Part shown: in pieces, positions 8,488-16,752 of the stretch | Position numbering within the stretch: the first letter of the stretch is position 1 | Layout: each line of letters begins with the position of its first letter | Origin: JAWXCF01 sp034440515 | GTDB lineage: Bacteria; Bacteroidota; Bacteroidia; CAILMK01 | Direction: 5' to 3' | NCBI GenBank assembly: GCA_034440515.1 | Contig: JAWXCF010000101.1 | Span: 1-27,011, forward strand | DNA length: 27,011 nt | Made by a program: the position numbers and the translations under genes | Notes under the pieces: model-generated | The model's database searches: none | The model's input: the letters and a program-made list of their open reading frames with translations, nothing else | What the model was told of the DNA's origin: nothing

Positions 8488-8673
8488 ATGAAAAAGATTT
8501 TCGCAGCGATTATGATTGCATCAATGGCTTTGGCTATGCCTGTTTTAGCTCAAGACAAAATGGACAAAGCAGACAAGAAAATGGAAAAAGCTAACAAAAA
8601 AGCTAAAAAAGAAAAGCCAGTGAAAGCGGCTAAAAAAGAGAAAAAAGCAGACAAGAAAATGGAAAAAATGTAG
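8488..8673 (+). CDS. second small secreted lysine-rich protein with internal repeat
   Basis: The 61-residue product has a signal peptide (MKKIFAAIMIASMALAMPVLAQ) and a mature tail of 39 residues made almost only of Lys, Ala, Glu, Asp and Met. The segment KADKKMEK appears at both ends of the tail, encoded by a 24-bp exact DNA repeat. It lies 114 nt after the first lysine-rich gene, and a strong terminator follows. Composition and layout suggest that the two genes are related by duplication or convergent low-complexity growth. Function not recognised. Confidence 0.72.
   Translation: MKKIFAAIMIASMALAMPVLAQDKMDKADKKMEKANKKAKKEKPVKAAKKEKKADKKMEKM
8566..8667 (+). repeat. 24-bp exact direct repeat inside the lysine-rich gene
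   Basis: The same 24 bases, beginning AAAGCAGACAAG, occur at 8566-8589 and 8644-8667, 78 nt apart in the same frame. Loss or gain of one unit would change the protein by 26 residues without a frameshift. Confidence 0.85.
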
Positions 8674-8734
8674 TCATCGGGCGTACGCCCCATAATGATA
8701 AGCGTTTAACCTTCAGCTTTTTTTAAAAGTATTT

Positions 8735-8768
8735 CCCCAATTTGAGTATTCAAGTTTGGGGTTTTTTT
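8735..8768 (+). terminator. rho-independent terminator after the lysine-rich genes
   Basis: CCCCAA (8735-8740) pairs with TTGGGG (8756-8761). A second inner pairing, TTGA/TCAA, closes the loop, and a run of T follows. It lies 62 nt after the stop at 8673. Confidence 0.85.
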
Positions 8769-8781
8769 GTTTGACGATACA

Positions 8782-10437
8782 TTACCACTCAACTTCTAGC
8801 AAATAGCGCGGCTGTAAATATTTACTTCTGGTCTTCGGATTTATAAAGCCGATAGATAGGAAAGCAATATTATAATAGCCATATCCTCTTATCACATTCA
8901 CCTCTTTGGTATGTTCTTTTAGATTATTATAGCCACCCAGATCTGTATATACATAGCTGATGGGGTGGCTAGCTGCAAATGAATCTGAAATGGGATAGTT
9001 GTGATTTGTAACTTGCTTTTGGGCATAAAAATCTAAAGCGTGTGCGTGAACTGGACCATAAGTAATGAATTCCTTAACACTAGCCTCCTTCTTAAATTTT
9101 TTAAGGTCAGAAACCACATTGTAGTTACTTTGGTAGCTAAGCCACTGTGGGAAAAGACTTCCATTTATCAGAACCCAAAGCCCAGCACAAATTAGAGCAG
9201 AGGAATAGACGACTTTAATTTCAAGTCCAGCCTTTTTATACAACCACATAATTACGCCAATACCTAAAAGTAAGCCTGACAAGACTGCGATATACCAATG
9301 TGACACTGGAAATGCCCACAGAGCGATTGTACTAACTACTGCAATCAATATCAGCAATATAATGCCTTGTATTATGTGTAGCCACTTATATCCCCTAACA
9401 TTGATAGCCTTTTGCCCCAAATAGCCAGCAGATGATAAAATAGAATAGGGTAGTAATATATTTATGTAGTGAGGTAACTGGTACTGGCTGGTGCTAAGCA
9501 TTAATAAGCCAAGTATAAAGATACCGACACTAATAAACTCTTGCCCTAGTAACAGTCTAAAACCTTGTTTAACAATCCTTTTAATTTGCCAAATGACAGC
9601 TAGAATACTTATTACTGCCCAAGGTAACGCGCTCCATACCCAATTTAAAGTAAGGAAATAAAATGGTGGGTGGTTGTTCCAAACGTTTTCACCAGTTATT
9701 CTACCAAAGCTCTGAATCCATAGGTAAAACCTAACCCCATACCATCCGTACTGATGATAAACGCTGTATATAGCTGGGCTACACACTAGCGTAAATATTA
9801 AAAGACCATAACTAAAGTGTAGAATGTAAACGGGACGCCAAGACCTGCGAAGCAGCAAATGGGTGAATATACCCAATGCTGGTAGCACCAATGCAATTGG
9901 CCCCTTTGCCATCATTGCCAATCCAGCAGCTACAAATGCCAAAGTTAAGTGGAATAATTTGCGAGGTTGATTTTCCAAATACTCGCTAATGTGCCACATA
10001 CTTATTAGCAGGTAGTTGGTCAATATCGCATCTGTCCTTACATCATTATTCATAAGTAGAACACCAGTGGTACATAAATACATAATTGGTGCTATGCGTC
10101 CTGCAACAGATCCATACCACAATCTGCCCATTCTAAACAAACTGTAACTAGCAGCTAATGTGCTGATTATAGCAGGAACTTTGTAGGCAAAATCAGTGTA
10201 GCCGAGAACCAAATATACCCTACTGTCTAGCCAAAACAATAAGGGTGGCTTATCTAAATATGCTTGCCCACCATCAGTTATAGTCCACCAGCCTTTTCTT
10301 TGCAACAATTCCAAGCTAATGCTGGCATATTGCGCTGCATCTACTTCTAATACGTGGACCAACATACCCAATATATAACATATAATGAGGCTAACTAAAC
10401 TGAGCAGATATATTCGGCGAATGAGTTTTTCGTCCAT
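8782..10437 (-). CDS. ArnT-like/PMT-family membrane glycosyltransferase
   Basis: From the ATG at 10437 this is a 551-residue polytopic protein with about a dozen hydrophobic helices and a short C-terminal periplasmic part. The first periplasmic loop carries the acidic VDAAQYASIS segment (Asp33), followed by GWWTITDGGQAYLDKPPLLFW. This is the loop typical of ArnT/GT83 and PMT_2 enzymes, which move sugars from a polyprenyl-phosphate donor onto lipid or protein acceptors on the outer face of the inner membrane. The acceptor cannot be inferred, and no arn genes are nearby. The frame extends to a TTG at 10467, but a TACCTTTG promoter box lies inside that extension, favouring 10437. Confidence 0.88.
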   Translation of the reverse strand: MDEKLIRRIYLLSLVSLIICYILGMLVHVLEVDAAQYASISLELLQRKGWWTITDGGQAYLDKPPLLFWLDSRVYLVLGYTDFAYKVPAIISTLAASYSLFRMGRLWYGSVAGRIAPIMYLCTTGVLLMNNDVRTDAILTNYLLISMWHISEYLENQPRKLFHLTLAFVAAGLAMMAKGPIALVLPALGIFTHLLLRRSWRPVYILHFSYGLLIFTLVCSPAIYSVYHQYGWYGVRFYLWIQSFGRITGENVWNNHPPFYFLTLNWVWSALPWAVISILAVIWQIKRIVKQGFRLLLGQEFISVGIFILGLLMLSTSQYQLPHYINILLPYSILSSAGYLGQKAINVRGYKWLHIIQGIILLILIAVVSTIALWAFPVSHWYIAVLSGLLLGIGVIMWLYKKAGLEIKVVYSSALICAGLWVLINGSLFPQWLSYQSNYNVVSDLKKFKKEASVKEFITYGPVHAHALDFYAQKQVTNHNYPISDSFAASHPISYVYTDLGGYNNLKEHTKEVNVIRGYGYYNIAFLSIGFINPKTRSKYLQPRYLLEVEW

Positions 10438-10448
10438 CACGATAATGA

Positions 10449-10456
10449 CAAAGGTA
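10449..10456 (-). promoter_or_regulatory. TAnnTTTG element almost touching a start codon
   Basis: It reads TACCTTTG on the minus strand and ends 11 nt before the ATG at 10437. Transcription would start about 5 nt from the ATG, giving a nearly leaderless mRNA. Confidence 0.45.
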
Positions 10457-10529
10457 GGATTAGCCAAACTTTTTATTAAAATTCATTATAGTAAACGAAC
10501 AATTTTAACGTTCAATCAGATAATAAAGA

Positions 10530-11141
10530 ATGTCAATTAACTTACCAGCTAAATACAAGGAGGATATTTCAGGAGGGGAGCTGTATTATATACCAGATTT
10601 TTTAGAACGGGCGGAATCTGATCTATTGTTTCAAACTCTTCACAATACATTAGAGTGGCGGCAAGATAGAGTATTTATAGCGGGGGAATGGCGAATTCAA
10701 CCTAGACTATCGGCTTGGTATGGCGATCCAACTGCAGTCTATACCTACAGTGGATTAAAGTTAGCACCTATGAATTGGACTGAGGAATTAAGACATTTAA
10801 AAAATAGAATAGAGTTAACTACCAATAACAGTTTTAATAGTGTACTGTGTAATATGTATAGAGATGGAACTGACAGTATGGGCTGGCACGCAGATAATGA
10901 AAAGGAACTTGGTGTAAAACCAATTATAGCGTCAATAAGTTTGGGTGAGGTACGTACTTTCAAACTAAAACATAAGGTCGATACTCACAAAAAACTTGAA
11001 ATGCGCCCTGAGGCTGGAAGTCTATTAATTATGTCTGATGCAACTCAAGAAAATTGGTTACACGCAATACCCAAAACTAAGAAACAAATGGGTATTAGAA
11101 TTAATCTTACTTTTAGAAATATAGTTGGAATTTCAAAATAG
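10530..11141 (+). CDS. AlkB-like 2OG-Fe(II) dioxygenase (alkylated nucleic acid repair)
   Basis: The 203-residue cytoplasmic enzyme is of ALKBH2/ALKBH3-like size. The Fe(II) ligands are visible as H120-x-D122 (GWHADNE) and H178 (WLHAIPK). The 2-oxoglutarate-binding arginines are R190 and R196 (MGIRINLTFR), and the conserved N-x-Y signature precedes them (N108, Y110). The family oxidatively removes methyl and etheno lesions from N1-A and N3-C of DNA or RNA. It is divergent from the ArnT-like gene with about 90 nt between. No adaptive-response partners (ada, alkA) are seen, so it is probably expressed alone. Complete, with all key residues present. Confidence 0.93.
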   Translation: MSINLPAKYKEDISGGELYYIPDFLERAESDLLFQTLHNTLEWRQDRVFIAGEWRIQPRLSAWYGDPTAVYTYSGLKLAPMNWTEELRHLKNRIELTTNNSFNSVLCNMYRDGTDSMGWHADNEKELGVKPIIASISLGEVRTFKLKHKVDTHKKLEMRPEAGSLLIMSDATQENWLHAIPKTKKQMGIRINLTFRNIVGISK

Positions 11142-11190
11142 AGGCATCGAATTTTAATTCCATTATACATTACCAAATATTTTATTTCAA

Positions 11191-12249
11191 CTAGTCTTTT
11201 AAGAAAGGATAATCTTCTTGTAAGTAGTTGTCTGTATATATTTCACTTGGGTCTGGGTATGGACTTTCTTCAGCAAACACTACAGCTTCCTCTACCACAG
11301 CCTTTACGTCTTCATTTACTTTGTCTATCCATTCTTGGTTGGCAATTTTATTAGACAATATATATTTCTCAGTAACCTCTATTGGGTCACGAGTTATTCT
11401 GAAGCTATCTAACTCTTCTCTGGTTCTGTATTTTGCTGGGTCACTCATACTGTGGCCTTTATACCTATACGTGTTCATTTCTAAAAATACTGGTGTACCA
11501 TTTATAGCAGAGGCTCTTGCATCAGCAAAAGCCAAATGGCAAGCCTCAACACTCATACCATCTACCGGATAGCTAGGCATATCATAGGCAGCGCCCATTC
11601 TATACAGTTCAGGCACATTGGTGGTACGCTCTACAGCTGTACCCATTCCATATTTGTTGTTTTCACACACAAATACTACTGGTAGCTTCCACAGCATTGC
11701 CATAGTAAAAGTCTCGTGCAGTGCCCCTTGACGTGCAGCACCATCGCCCATAAATACATAAGTAACATTTTCCTTATTCAAATATTTATCGGCAAATGCG
11801 ATACCTGCACCCATCGGTATTTGAGCCCCAACAATACCGTGACCACCAAAGAAATTTTTCTCTTTACTAAATAGGTGCATACTTCCGCCTTTACCCTTAG
11901 TACATCCAGTTGCTTTACCATACAGCTCTGCCATAACTTCTTTAGCTGGTATACCCATTATTATGGCGTGTGCGTGGTCTCTGTATGCAGTTATTACTTT
12001 ATCACCCTCTACCATTGCGCTCCTCATACCTGCTGTTACAGCTTCTTGACCTATGTATAAGTGGCAAAATCCTCTAATTTTTTGCATTCCATACATTTGA
12101 CCAGCTTTCTCTTCAAACTTCCTCATCAACACCATATCACTATACCATTTCTGATACAGTTTGTCTTTATCAGACAATTTTTGAATCGTCTCAATAACTT
12201 GACCATTGGTGTATTTGGTCGTAATATCTTTGGTATTGGTAATTGCCAT
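11191..12249 (-). CDS. pdhA: pyruvate dehydrogenase E1 component, alpha subunit
   Basis: This is the thiamine-diphosphate-dependent alpha subunit that decarboxylates pyruvate and, with E1 beta, passes the acetyl group to E2 lipoyl domains. The ThDP motif runs from GDG (168-170) to NN (197-198). Upstream are the conserved FCHLYIGQEA and GKGGSMH segments, and downstream RYKGHSMSDPAKYR. The 352-residue length and RYKGHS motif fit PdhA better than branched-chain E1 alpha, but the substrate is assigned by family resemblance. The beta subunit is not adjacent, so the complex is encoded at split loci. A TATTTTTG promoter box lies 42 nt upstream. Confidence 0.92.
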   Translation of the reverse strand: MAITNTKDITTKYTNGQVIETIQKLSDKDKLYQKWYSDMVLMRKFEEKAGQMYGMQKIRGFCHLYIGQEAVTAGMRSAMVEGDKVITAYRDHAHAIIMGIPAKEVMAELYGKATGCTKGKGGSMHLFSKEKNFFGGHGIVGAQIPMGAGIAFADKYLNKENVTYVFMGDGAARQGALHETFTMAMLWKLPVVFVCENNKYGMGTAVERTTNVPELYRMGAAYDMPSYPVDGMSVEACHLAFADARASAINGTPVFLEMNTYRYKGHSMSDPAKYRTREELDSFRITRDPIEVTEKYILSNKIANQEWIDKVNEDVKAVVEEAVVFAEESPYPDPSEIYTDNYLQEDYPFLKD

Positions 12250-12290
12250 TTTTAATTTCTTAAGCGCAGGATTCGAAACTCCTTCTATTG

Positions 12291-12298
12291 CAAAAATA
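12291..12298 (-). promoter_or_regulatory. TAnnTTTG -7 element for pdhA
   Basis: It reads TATTTTTG on the minus strand, 41 nt before the pdhA ATG. No clear -33 TTTG. Confidence 0.4.
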
Positions 12299-12452
12299 AT
12301 CGGAGTTGCGTAATTATTGACATTGAAATAACATCATTGCTTCTATTTCAATTCAAGTTGCGTTAATAGAATGAATAATAAATTTCTTACGTCAACAATT
12401 CTCTTAAGCTTCAGCTTATTGATTTCAAAATAAAAGATGATTAATAGTTATA

Positions 12453-13649
12453 TTATAATTCTTTATAAAAAGTCAACAGTTTGCTCATTATCTGTTTATT
12501 GTTATACTCTAGTCCAGCTAGGGCGCGTGCGTTATGGCGAATGCTCTGAATATCAAATTTTTGTTGAAGTAAAGATATTATTGTGATTGCCATTTCCTTG
12601 TAATCATCAGCAATTAGGATGTTTTTTCCGTGAGAAATACCAATTCCTTCTGCGCCAATAGTCGTGCTAACCATTGGTATGCCAAGTGCCAAGCCTTCTA
12701 ATATTTTAATGCGCATACCACTGCCACTATGAAGGGGTATAATCATCACACCGTGATTATTCATAAAGTCTTGAGCATCATTTATTTCACCGTGAACGAT
12801 AATGCTTGAAACTTTCATATTTAAAATATATTCAGGAATGTGGCGCCCTGCAATGTGAAAATGTGCATTGGGTAATTGTTGAATGACAGCAGGCCACACT
12901 TTTGCGATAAACCATTCTAACCCTTCGCGATTAGGTATCCAATCTAATGCGCCTAAGTGAAAACAAGCAAAACTGCTGTAATTGTTATCATCACGATAGG
13001 TATATTTATTTAGGTCAATTCCAGTAGGACTTACATTTATTAGTTTATCTGTTATCCTTGCTTGAATGTATTCTGCATCTACTAAGGTAATAGGAATAAT
13101 ACCATCTGCTTGATTAAATGCATTCCATTCAAATGTTTCCAATCGCTGGCTAAGCAAATTAAGGTACCAACGTCTTAACCAATGTTTTTCATTGCCAGCC
13201 AACCTGTTCCATATTAAGTGTTCTACATTATGTGCCCTAAGCACAATCTTAGCGTTAGAATATTGCCTTAAAGTAGGCAGATAACACGCCATATGTAAAC
13301 CCTCTATGTGAATGATATCAAACTGTTGATGACTAAGAAGATTAATTATTTGGTGAGATACCTCTGGCACATTAAATCTTGAAATATGGTAACTATCCTG
13401 GGTAAATAGATTGATAAATGCTGCTAAAGGCTTCACATTAGTATCTACTTCTACTAATTTTAGTATATGCAAATTATGATATGCAGCCGGAAGGTCGTTT
13501 ATATTTACACGATGTTTTAGAGTATTTAATGCAACCAAACTGGTTTGAACGCCAGCTTGTTGCAATCCAAATATCATATTCTGAGTTGCAATGGCTCCTC
13601 CATCTTTAGCAGGCCAAGGTACTTTATTGCTTAGTATCAATACACGCAT
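12453..13649 (-). CDS. GT4-family (group 1) glycosyltransferase
   Basis: The 398-residue protein has two Rossmann-like halves. The N-terminal half starts MRVLILSNKVPWPAKDGGA, a glycine-rich acceptor-side loop, and contains the HNVEHLIW segment frequent in this subgroup. The C-terminal half has the donor-binding block PLHSGSGMRIKILEGLALG (about 300-318) with the family glutamate, followed by GIPMVSTTIGAEGI. No membrane segment is present. It likely adds a sugar to a surface polysaccharide or lipid at the cytoplasmic face. Its ATG overlaps the stop of the LptF/G-type permease (TAATG), so the two are translationally coupled, pointing to an envelope glycan role. Sugar and acceptor are unknown. 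Confidence 0.88.
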   Translation of the reverse strand: MRVLILSNKVPWPAKDGGAIATQNMIFGLQQAGVQTSLVALNTLKHRVNINDLPAAYHNLHILKLVEVDTNVKPLAAFINLFTQDSYHISRFNVPEVSHQIINLLSHQQFDIIHIEGLHMACYLPTLRQYSNAKIVLRAHNVEHLIWNRLAGNEKHWLRRWYLNLLSQRLETFEWNAFNQADGIIPITLVDAEYIQARITDKLINVSPTGIDLNKYTYRDDNNYSSFACFHLGALDWIPNREGLEWFIAKVWPAVIQQLPNAHFHIAGRHIPEYILNMKVSSIIVHGEINDAQDFMNNHGVMIIPLHSGSGMRIKILEGLALGIPMVSTTIGAEGIGISHGKNILIADDYKEMAITIISLLQQKFDIQSIRHNARALAGLEYNNKQIMSKLLTFYKEL

Positions 13650-15130
13650 TATTGTACTAATGCTTTATTTCTTCTTAGTCTTTGTATCGGTTTGTTTACG
13701 TATTTCTTAAAGAAATGGGATATAGTTGCCCCGAAATTGTAGTTAATTCTATCGGTATTTGCCTTGTGTATTAGGTAGAACCCTGCTGGCATAAGTATGA
13801 ATGTGGGTAACCAAAGGCCTACAAACACAGAAAGTGTTTCATTCAGAGCTAATTGCTCCCCCATTTTGGTGAGTATATAGAATACAATGAACATAATAAT
13901 GGCAACCACCGTAGGTGTACCAATCCCCCCTTTTCTAATGACTGCCCCAAGGGGTGCCCCAATAAAAAACATAGTCAGGCAAGCCAAACTAATGGCAAAC
14001 TTACGATGCCACTCCATTTCATATTTTCGTTGCTCAACATCATAAGTTTTTAATTCCTCCCGTTGTATTCTGAAGCTTTCCTTTAAAGATCGTGCAGCAC
14101 CTAATGCTTTATTCAAAATATTTTTCTGGTTATAAAATGGGTATATTTCTATTAGGGGCTTATTTGTTGTTTTTACCTTAGCACCATCAGTCACGGCAGC
14201 CCTAATTATACTGCTGTCTCTCAATATGGTAAAGTAAGGTTTACTGTAGATCATTACCTCGTCTAGTTTTCTACCCCTACGGGTGTCAAGACTATCTATA
14301 TAATATTGTAATTGCTTAATATTTAGCATTTGGTAATTATCCTTGAACAGTTCCTCACGAGTACGTTGCAGGCTAAAAGCACTTAAATCAAACTTTAATT
14401 CATAACTTTTGAATGATAACCTATTTGCTGACCAACTGTCACTACTACGTTGGCTGCCACCATCATTAGCTCTGGGCATTTCTTCATACCTAACCCCGTT
14501 ATATAGTTGTAGGTTTAGCCAGCGATTATTGTCTGATGAGTACATTTCGCCAGATTTAGCAGTTAATACTACATCGTTACCCCTATCTCTGCTGTGGTCA
14601 TATATCATAATACCATATATATGCCTGCCGTCGGGGTCTTTTTTTGATATTCTAATGCTGTAATTGTCAATGCCTCCATAGAATACGCCGTCCTTTATGT
14701 CTAGTGCAGGTCGCTGTTGTCTGATATCCCAAAGCAGGCTATGAAATTTTAGATTAGCTTGAGGTATGACATTATTGCTAAAGTAAAATGCACCAACACT
14801 GATGATAATGAGTACATAAGTAAGGGGCAACATAGTACGAACTAAACTAATGCCAGCACTCTTTAGGGCTACCAGTTCAAAAGTTTCACTCAGTTTACCA
14901 AAACTCATAATACTACTCAGCAATATGGCTAGAGGTAATGCTAATGGAACCAAACTAGCTGAAGCATAAAACAACAACTGCAAAATGACATACCATTCCA
15001 GCCCTTTTCCCACTAGGTCGTCTATGTATTTCCACAGAAACTGCATCAGTAGCGTGAACAGCACTGTAAAAAACGTGGCGAGTAGCGGACCTAAGAAATT
15101 GAATACAGTAAGTCTAACTATTTTTTTCAC
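13649..15130 (-). CDS. LptF/LptG (YjgP/YjgQ) family permease
   Basis: In this family the protein is a transmembrane part of the LptB2FG transporter that extracts lipopolysaccharide from the inner membrane. Three hydrophobic helices at the N-terminus (FNFLGPLLATFFTVLFTLLM, then two more, with SFGKLSETFELVALKSAGIS between them), a long periplasmic beta-rich domain, and three C-terminal helices give the typical layout. I choose the GTG at 15130 (493 residues) because homologues begin shortly before the FLGPLLATF helix and a TACCTTTG promoter box lies just upstream. The alternative ATG at 15238 adds 36 residues. Its stop overlaps the next glycosyltransferase start. Whether it is the F or G partner cannot be told. 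Confidence 0.9.
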   Translation of the reverse strand: MKKIVRLTVFNFLGPLLATFFTVLFTLLMQFLWKYIDDLVGKGLEWYVILQLLFYASASLVPLALPLAILLSSIMSFGKLSETFELVALKSAGISLVRTMLPLTYVLIIISVGAFYFSNNVIPQANLKFHSLLWDIRQQRPALDIKDGVFYGGIDNYSIRISKKDPDGRHIYGIMIYDHSRDRGNDVVLTAKSGEMYSSDNNRWLNLQLYNGVRYEEMPRANDGGSQRSSDSWSANRLSFKSYELKFDLSAFSLQRTREELFKDNYQMLNIKQLQYYIDSLDTRRGRKLDEVMIYSKPYFTILRDSSIIRAAVTDGAKVKTTNKPLIEIYPFYNQKNILNKALGAARSLKESFRIQREELKTYDVEQRKYEMEWHRKFAISLACLTMFFIGAPLGAVIRKGGIGTPTVVAIIMFIVFYILTKMGEQLALNETLSVFVGLWLPTFILMPAGFYLIHKANTDRINYNFGATISHFFKKYVNKPIQRLRRNKALVQ

Positions 15131-15138
15131 GTAGGTGG

Positions 15139-15146
15139 CAAAGGTA
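15139..15146 (-). promoter_or_regulatory. TAnnTTTG element before the LptF/G-type gene
   Basis: It reads TACCTTTG on the minus strand and ends 9 nt before the GTG at 15130. It implies a nearly leaderless mRNA and supports the shorter start. Confidence 0.45.
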
Positions 15147-15321
15147 CATTTAAACAGATTATACGCATTTAGTAATAATCCTGTAATTGGAAAACCTTCA
15201 TTTATTATAGAATATGCTAAATGGAGATAACTTTTCAAATTTCAATCCCAATTAATGTACTGTTAGTGTATAAAACAGTCAAATTGGTCACATTTTGAAA
15301 TAAGCATATACACAAACTAAA

Positions 15322-15329
15322 TATATTTG
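15322..15329 (+). promoter_or_regulatory. TAnnTTTG -7 element with an upstream TTTG
   Basis: TATATTTG lies about 45 nt before the ATG at 15375. TTTG at 15294-15297 is 24 nt upstream of it, a little longer than the usual spacing of about 20. Confidence 0.5.
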
Positions 15330-15374
15330 AATCTGTAAATGCATAAAGGACATTACAATAACCTATTTCAACCA

Positions 15375-16214
15375 ATGAATAAATTTCACACTAACCCTAG
15401 ATTAAGCATAGCCCTGCTCACTCTTTTCTTAATTGGCTTAAGTTTAAACAGTACTGCACAAATCATTGCACCTAAGAAGGGCGCTAAATTAGGAGACAAT
15501 ACTACACTGTATGCACCTTGGCACGGATCTCAACGAACAGGGGTGTTTCAATACCAGCGTGGCGTATATGTTATGGAGACTGATAACAGATTGATGATAA
15601 GTGTAGCACACAATGTATATGGTCCAAAGTTTGGTCCTATGTTCGATATGACTTTGACAGCATTTAAACATTTTGGTTTAAACTATGCTACGGCAATTCA
15701 CCCTCTATTAACATATTATAAAGAAGGGGAGTATAATAAAACAAGAAGATTTGGTCAACAAAATTTCGAGATATTTTATTACCATAACGACACTATGACA
15801 TCATACTACTCTGTTAGGGCGGGTGCTGCACGAGGATATGAAAATAATCAAGAGGGAATGAATTATGTAGAATTACCTTCTTGGTTTGTATTTAACTCTA
15901 CTATGTTATATACTGAGGGTAGATATTCGCCTAAAATTTACCTAAGGGGTAGGCAAAAATTTCTTTTGTTTGGCTTAGGCTACAATAGATTTTACACTTC
16001 ATTCAATAGAGGTTCAAATGCAACTTCTAACAGACCTCTGGGTATATTGAATTATATTAATCTAAGGGCAAATGTAAACTTACTCAAGTATAAAGGCTTT
16101 ATACTACAGGTGTCTGGTACAGGTAGTTATGTATGGGGCGATAAAAACAACGTGAAGTCAATTACAAATTATCTAAGTGGTGGTGTCAGCTATGAATTTG
16201 ATTATAGAAAATAA
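15375..16214 (+). CDS. predicted outer-membrane beta-barrel protein, function unknown
   Basis: From the ATG at 15375 the 279-residue product has a signal peptide (hydrophobic core SIALLTLFLIGLSLN, cleavage near STAQ). Alternating amphipathic strands rich in Tyr, Phe and Gly follow, ending SGGVSYEFDYRK. The terminal aromatic strand and lack of internal helices fit an outer-membrane barrel of 8-12 strands. Upstream in-frame start at 15339 would place a charged 12-residue piece before the signal, so it is rejected. No enzyme motif is recognised. A strong terminator follows. It is divergent from the LptF/G-type gene. Confidence 0.72.
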   Translation: MNKFHTNPRLSIALLTLFLIGLSLNSTAQIIAPKKGAKLGDNTTLYAPWHGSQRTGVFQYQRGVYVMETDNRLMISVAHNVYGPKFGPMFDMTLTAFKHFGLNYATAIHPLLTYYKEGEYNKTRRFGQQNFEIFYYHNDTMTSYYSVRAGAARGYENNQEGMNYVELPSWFVFNSTMLYTEGRYSPKIYLRGRQKFLLFGLGYNRFYTSFNRGSNATSNRPLGILNYINLRANVNLLKYKGFILQVSGTGSYVWGDKNNVKSITNYLSGGVSYEFDYRK

Positions 16215-16241
16215 ACTTAAATGAATTAAGAAAATATATTT

Positions 16242-16277
16242 AGGCTTAAATACTTCTGGTTTTTAAGCCTTTTTTTA
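16242..16277 (+). terminator. rho-independent terminator of the outer-membrane protein gene
   Basis: AGGCTTAAA (16242-16250) and TTTAAGCCT (16262-16270) form a perfect 9-bp stem followed by a run of T, 27 nt after the stop. Confidence 0.9.
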
Positions 16278-16281
16278 TGCT

Positions 16282-16321
16282 ATTTAAATAAAACTTGATT
16301 GGAAAGTATGTTTATTTAAAT
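16282..16321. repeat. 11-bp perfect inverted repeat
   Basis: ATTTAAATAAA (16282-16292) and TTTATTTAAAT (16311-16321) enclose an 18-nt loop in the convergent space between the outer-membrane gene and the broken HEPN-like gene. Being AT-only, its significance is limited. Confidence 0.7.
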
Positions 16322-16341
16322 CATTATATTTTAAAACTATG

Positions 16342-16372
16342 TTGCTGTACTAGTATTTGTACTTTACAGCAA
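16342..16372. repeat. hairpin downstream of the HEPN-like pseudogene
   Basis: TTGCTGTA (16342-16349) and TACAGCAA (16365-16372) form a perfect 8-bp stem 38 nt past the HEPN-like stop. On the minus strand it is followed by CATAGTTTTAAAAT, so it may be a weak terminator of the module. Confidence 0.6.
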
Positions 16373-16410
16373 AGTAGTTCATTATTGAATTTAAATGAAT
16401 AATATTTTCT

Positions 16411-16752
16411 TTAGATATACGTCTTGAATTTGAGAATAATCTTTTGTTTAGGGTTATACAAGTATCTTGATAACCAAGATATATTTTGCAATGAAATATA
16501 AGCTGTATATGTGTTTTCATCTATACAAGAATTTAAAGCCTGCCTAGGATTCAAAGCATTATTTACATCAATGTGTTTGGTATATTGATAATTAAACTGA
16601 GAAAGATGCGCATTGCATATGCGTAAAACTGTGTAGAATGCGACTGCAACCTGCCAATCAAAATAATTATCTGTAGAATTGTTTATTTTCTCTAAAAAAG
16701 AAAGGTTTTTAGAGGCTTGTATTAAATGAATTTTCTACTTATCAAACCTCAA
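16411..16752 (-). pseudogene. HEPN-like domain gene, interrupted near its start by TAG
   Basis: An uninterrupted frame of 108 codons runs from 16734 to the TAA at 16411 and has no ordinary start codon. It reads KIHLIQASKNLSFLEK, then NYFDWQVAVAFYTVLRICNA, then HIDVNNALNP and LQNISWLSRYLY. The ASKNLxFL, YFDW-x-V-x-x-x-FY and LSRRxRYL-like segments resemble short HEPN-domain proteins of Bacteroidota, although the usual R-x4-6-H catalytic motif is not complete (R is present in SRYLY, no H follows). Read upstream in the same frame there is a TAG at 16735-16737, then KDFR and a TTG at 16750-16752 directly after the partner's TAA. CAG to TAG would explain the break. Family assignment is by pattern only. 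Confidence 0.6.
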
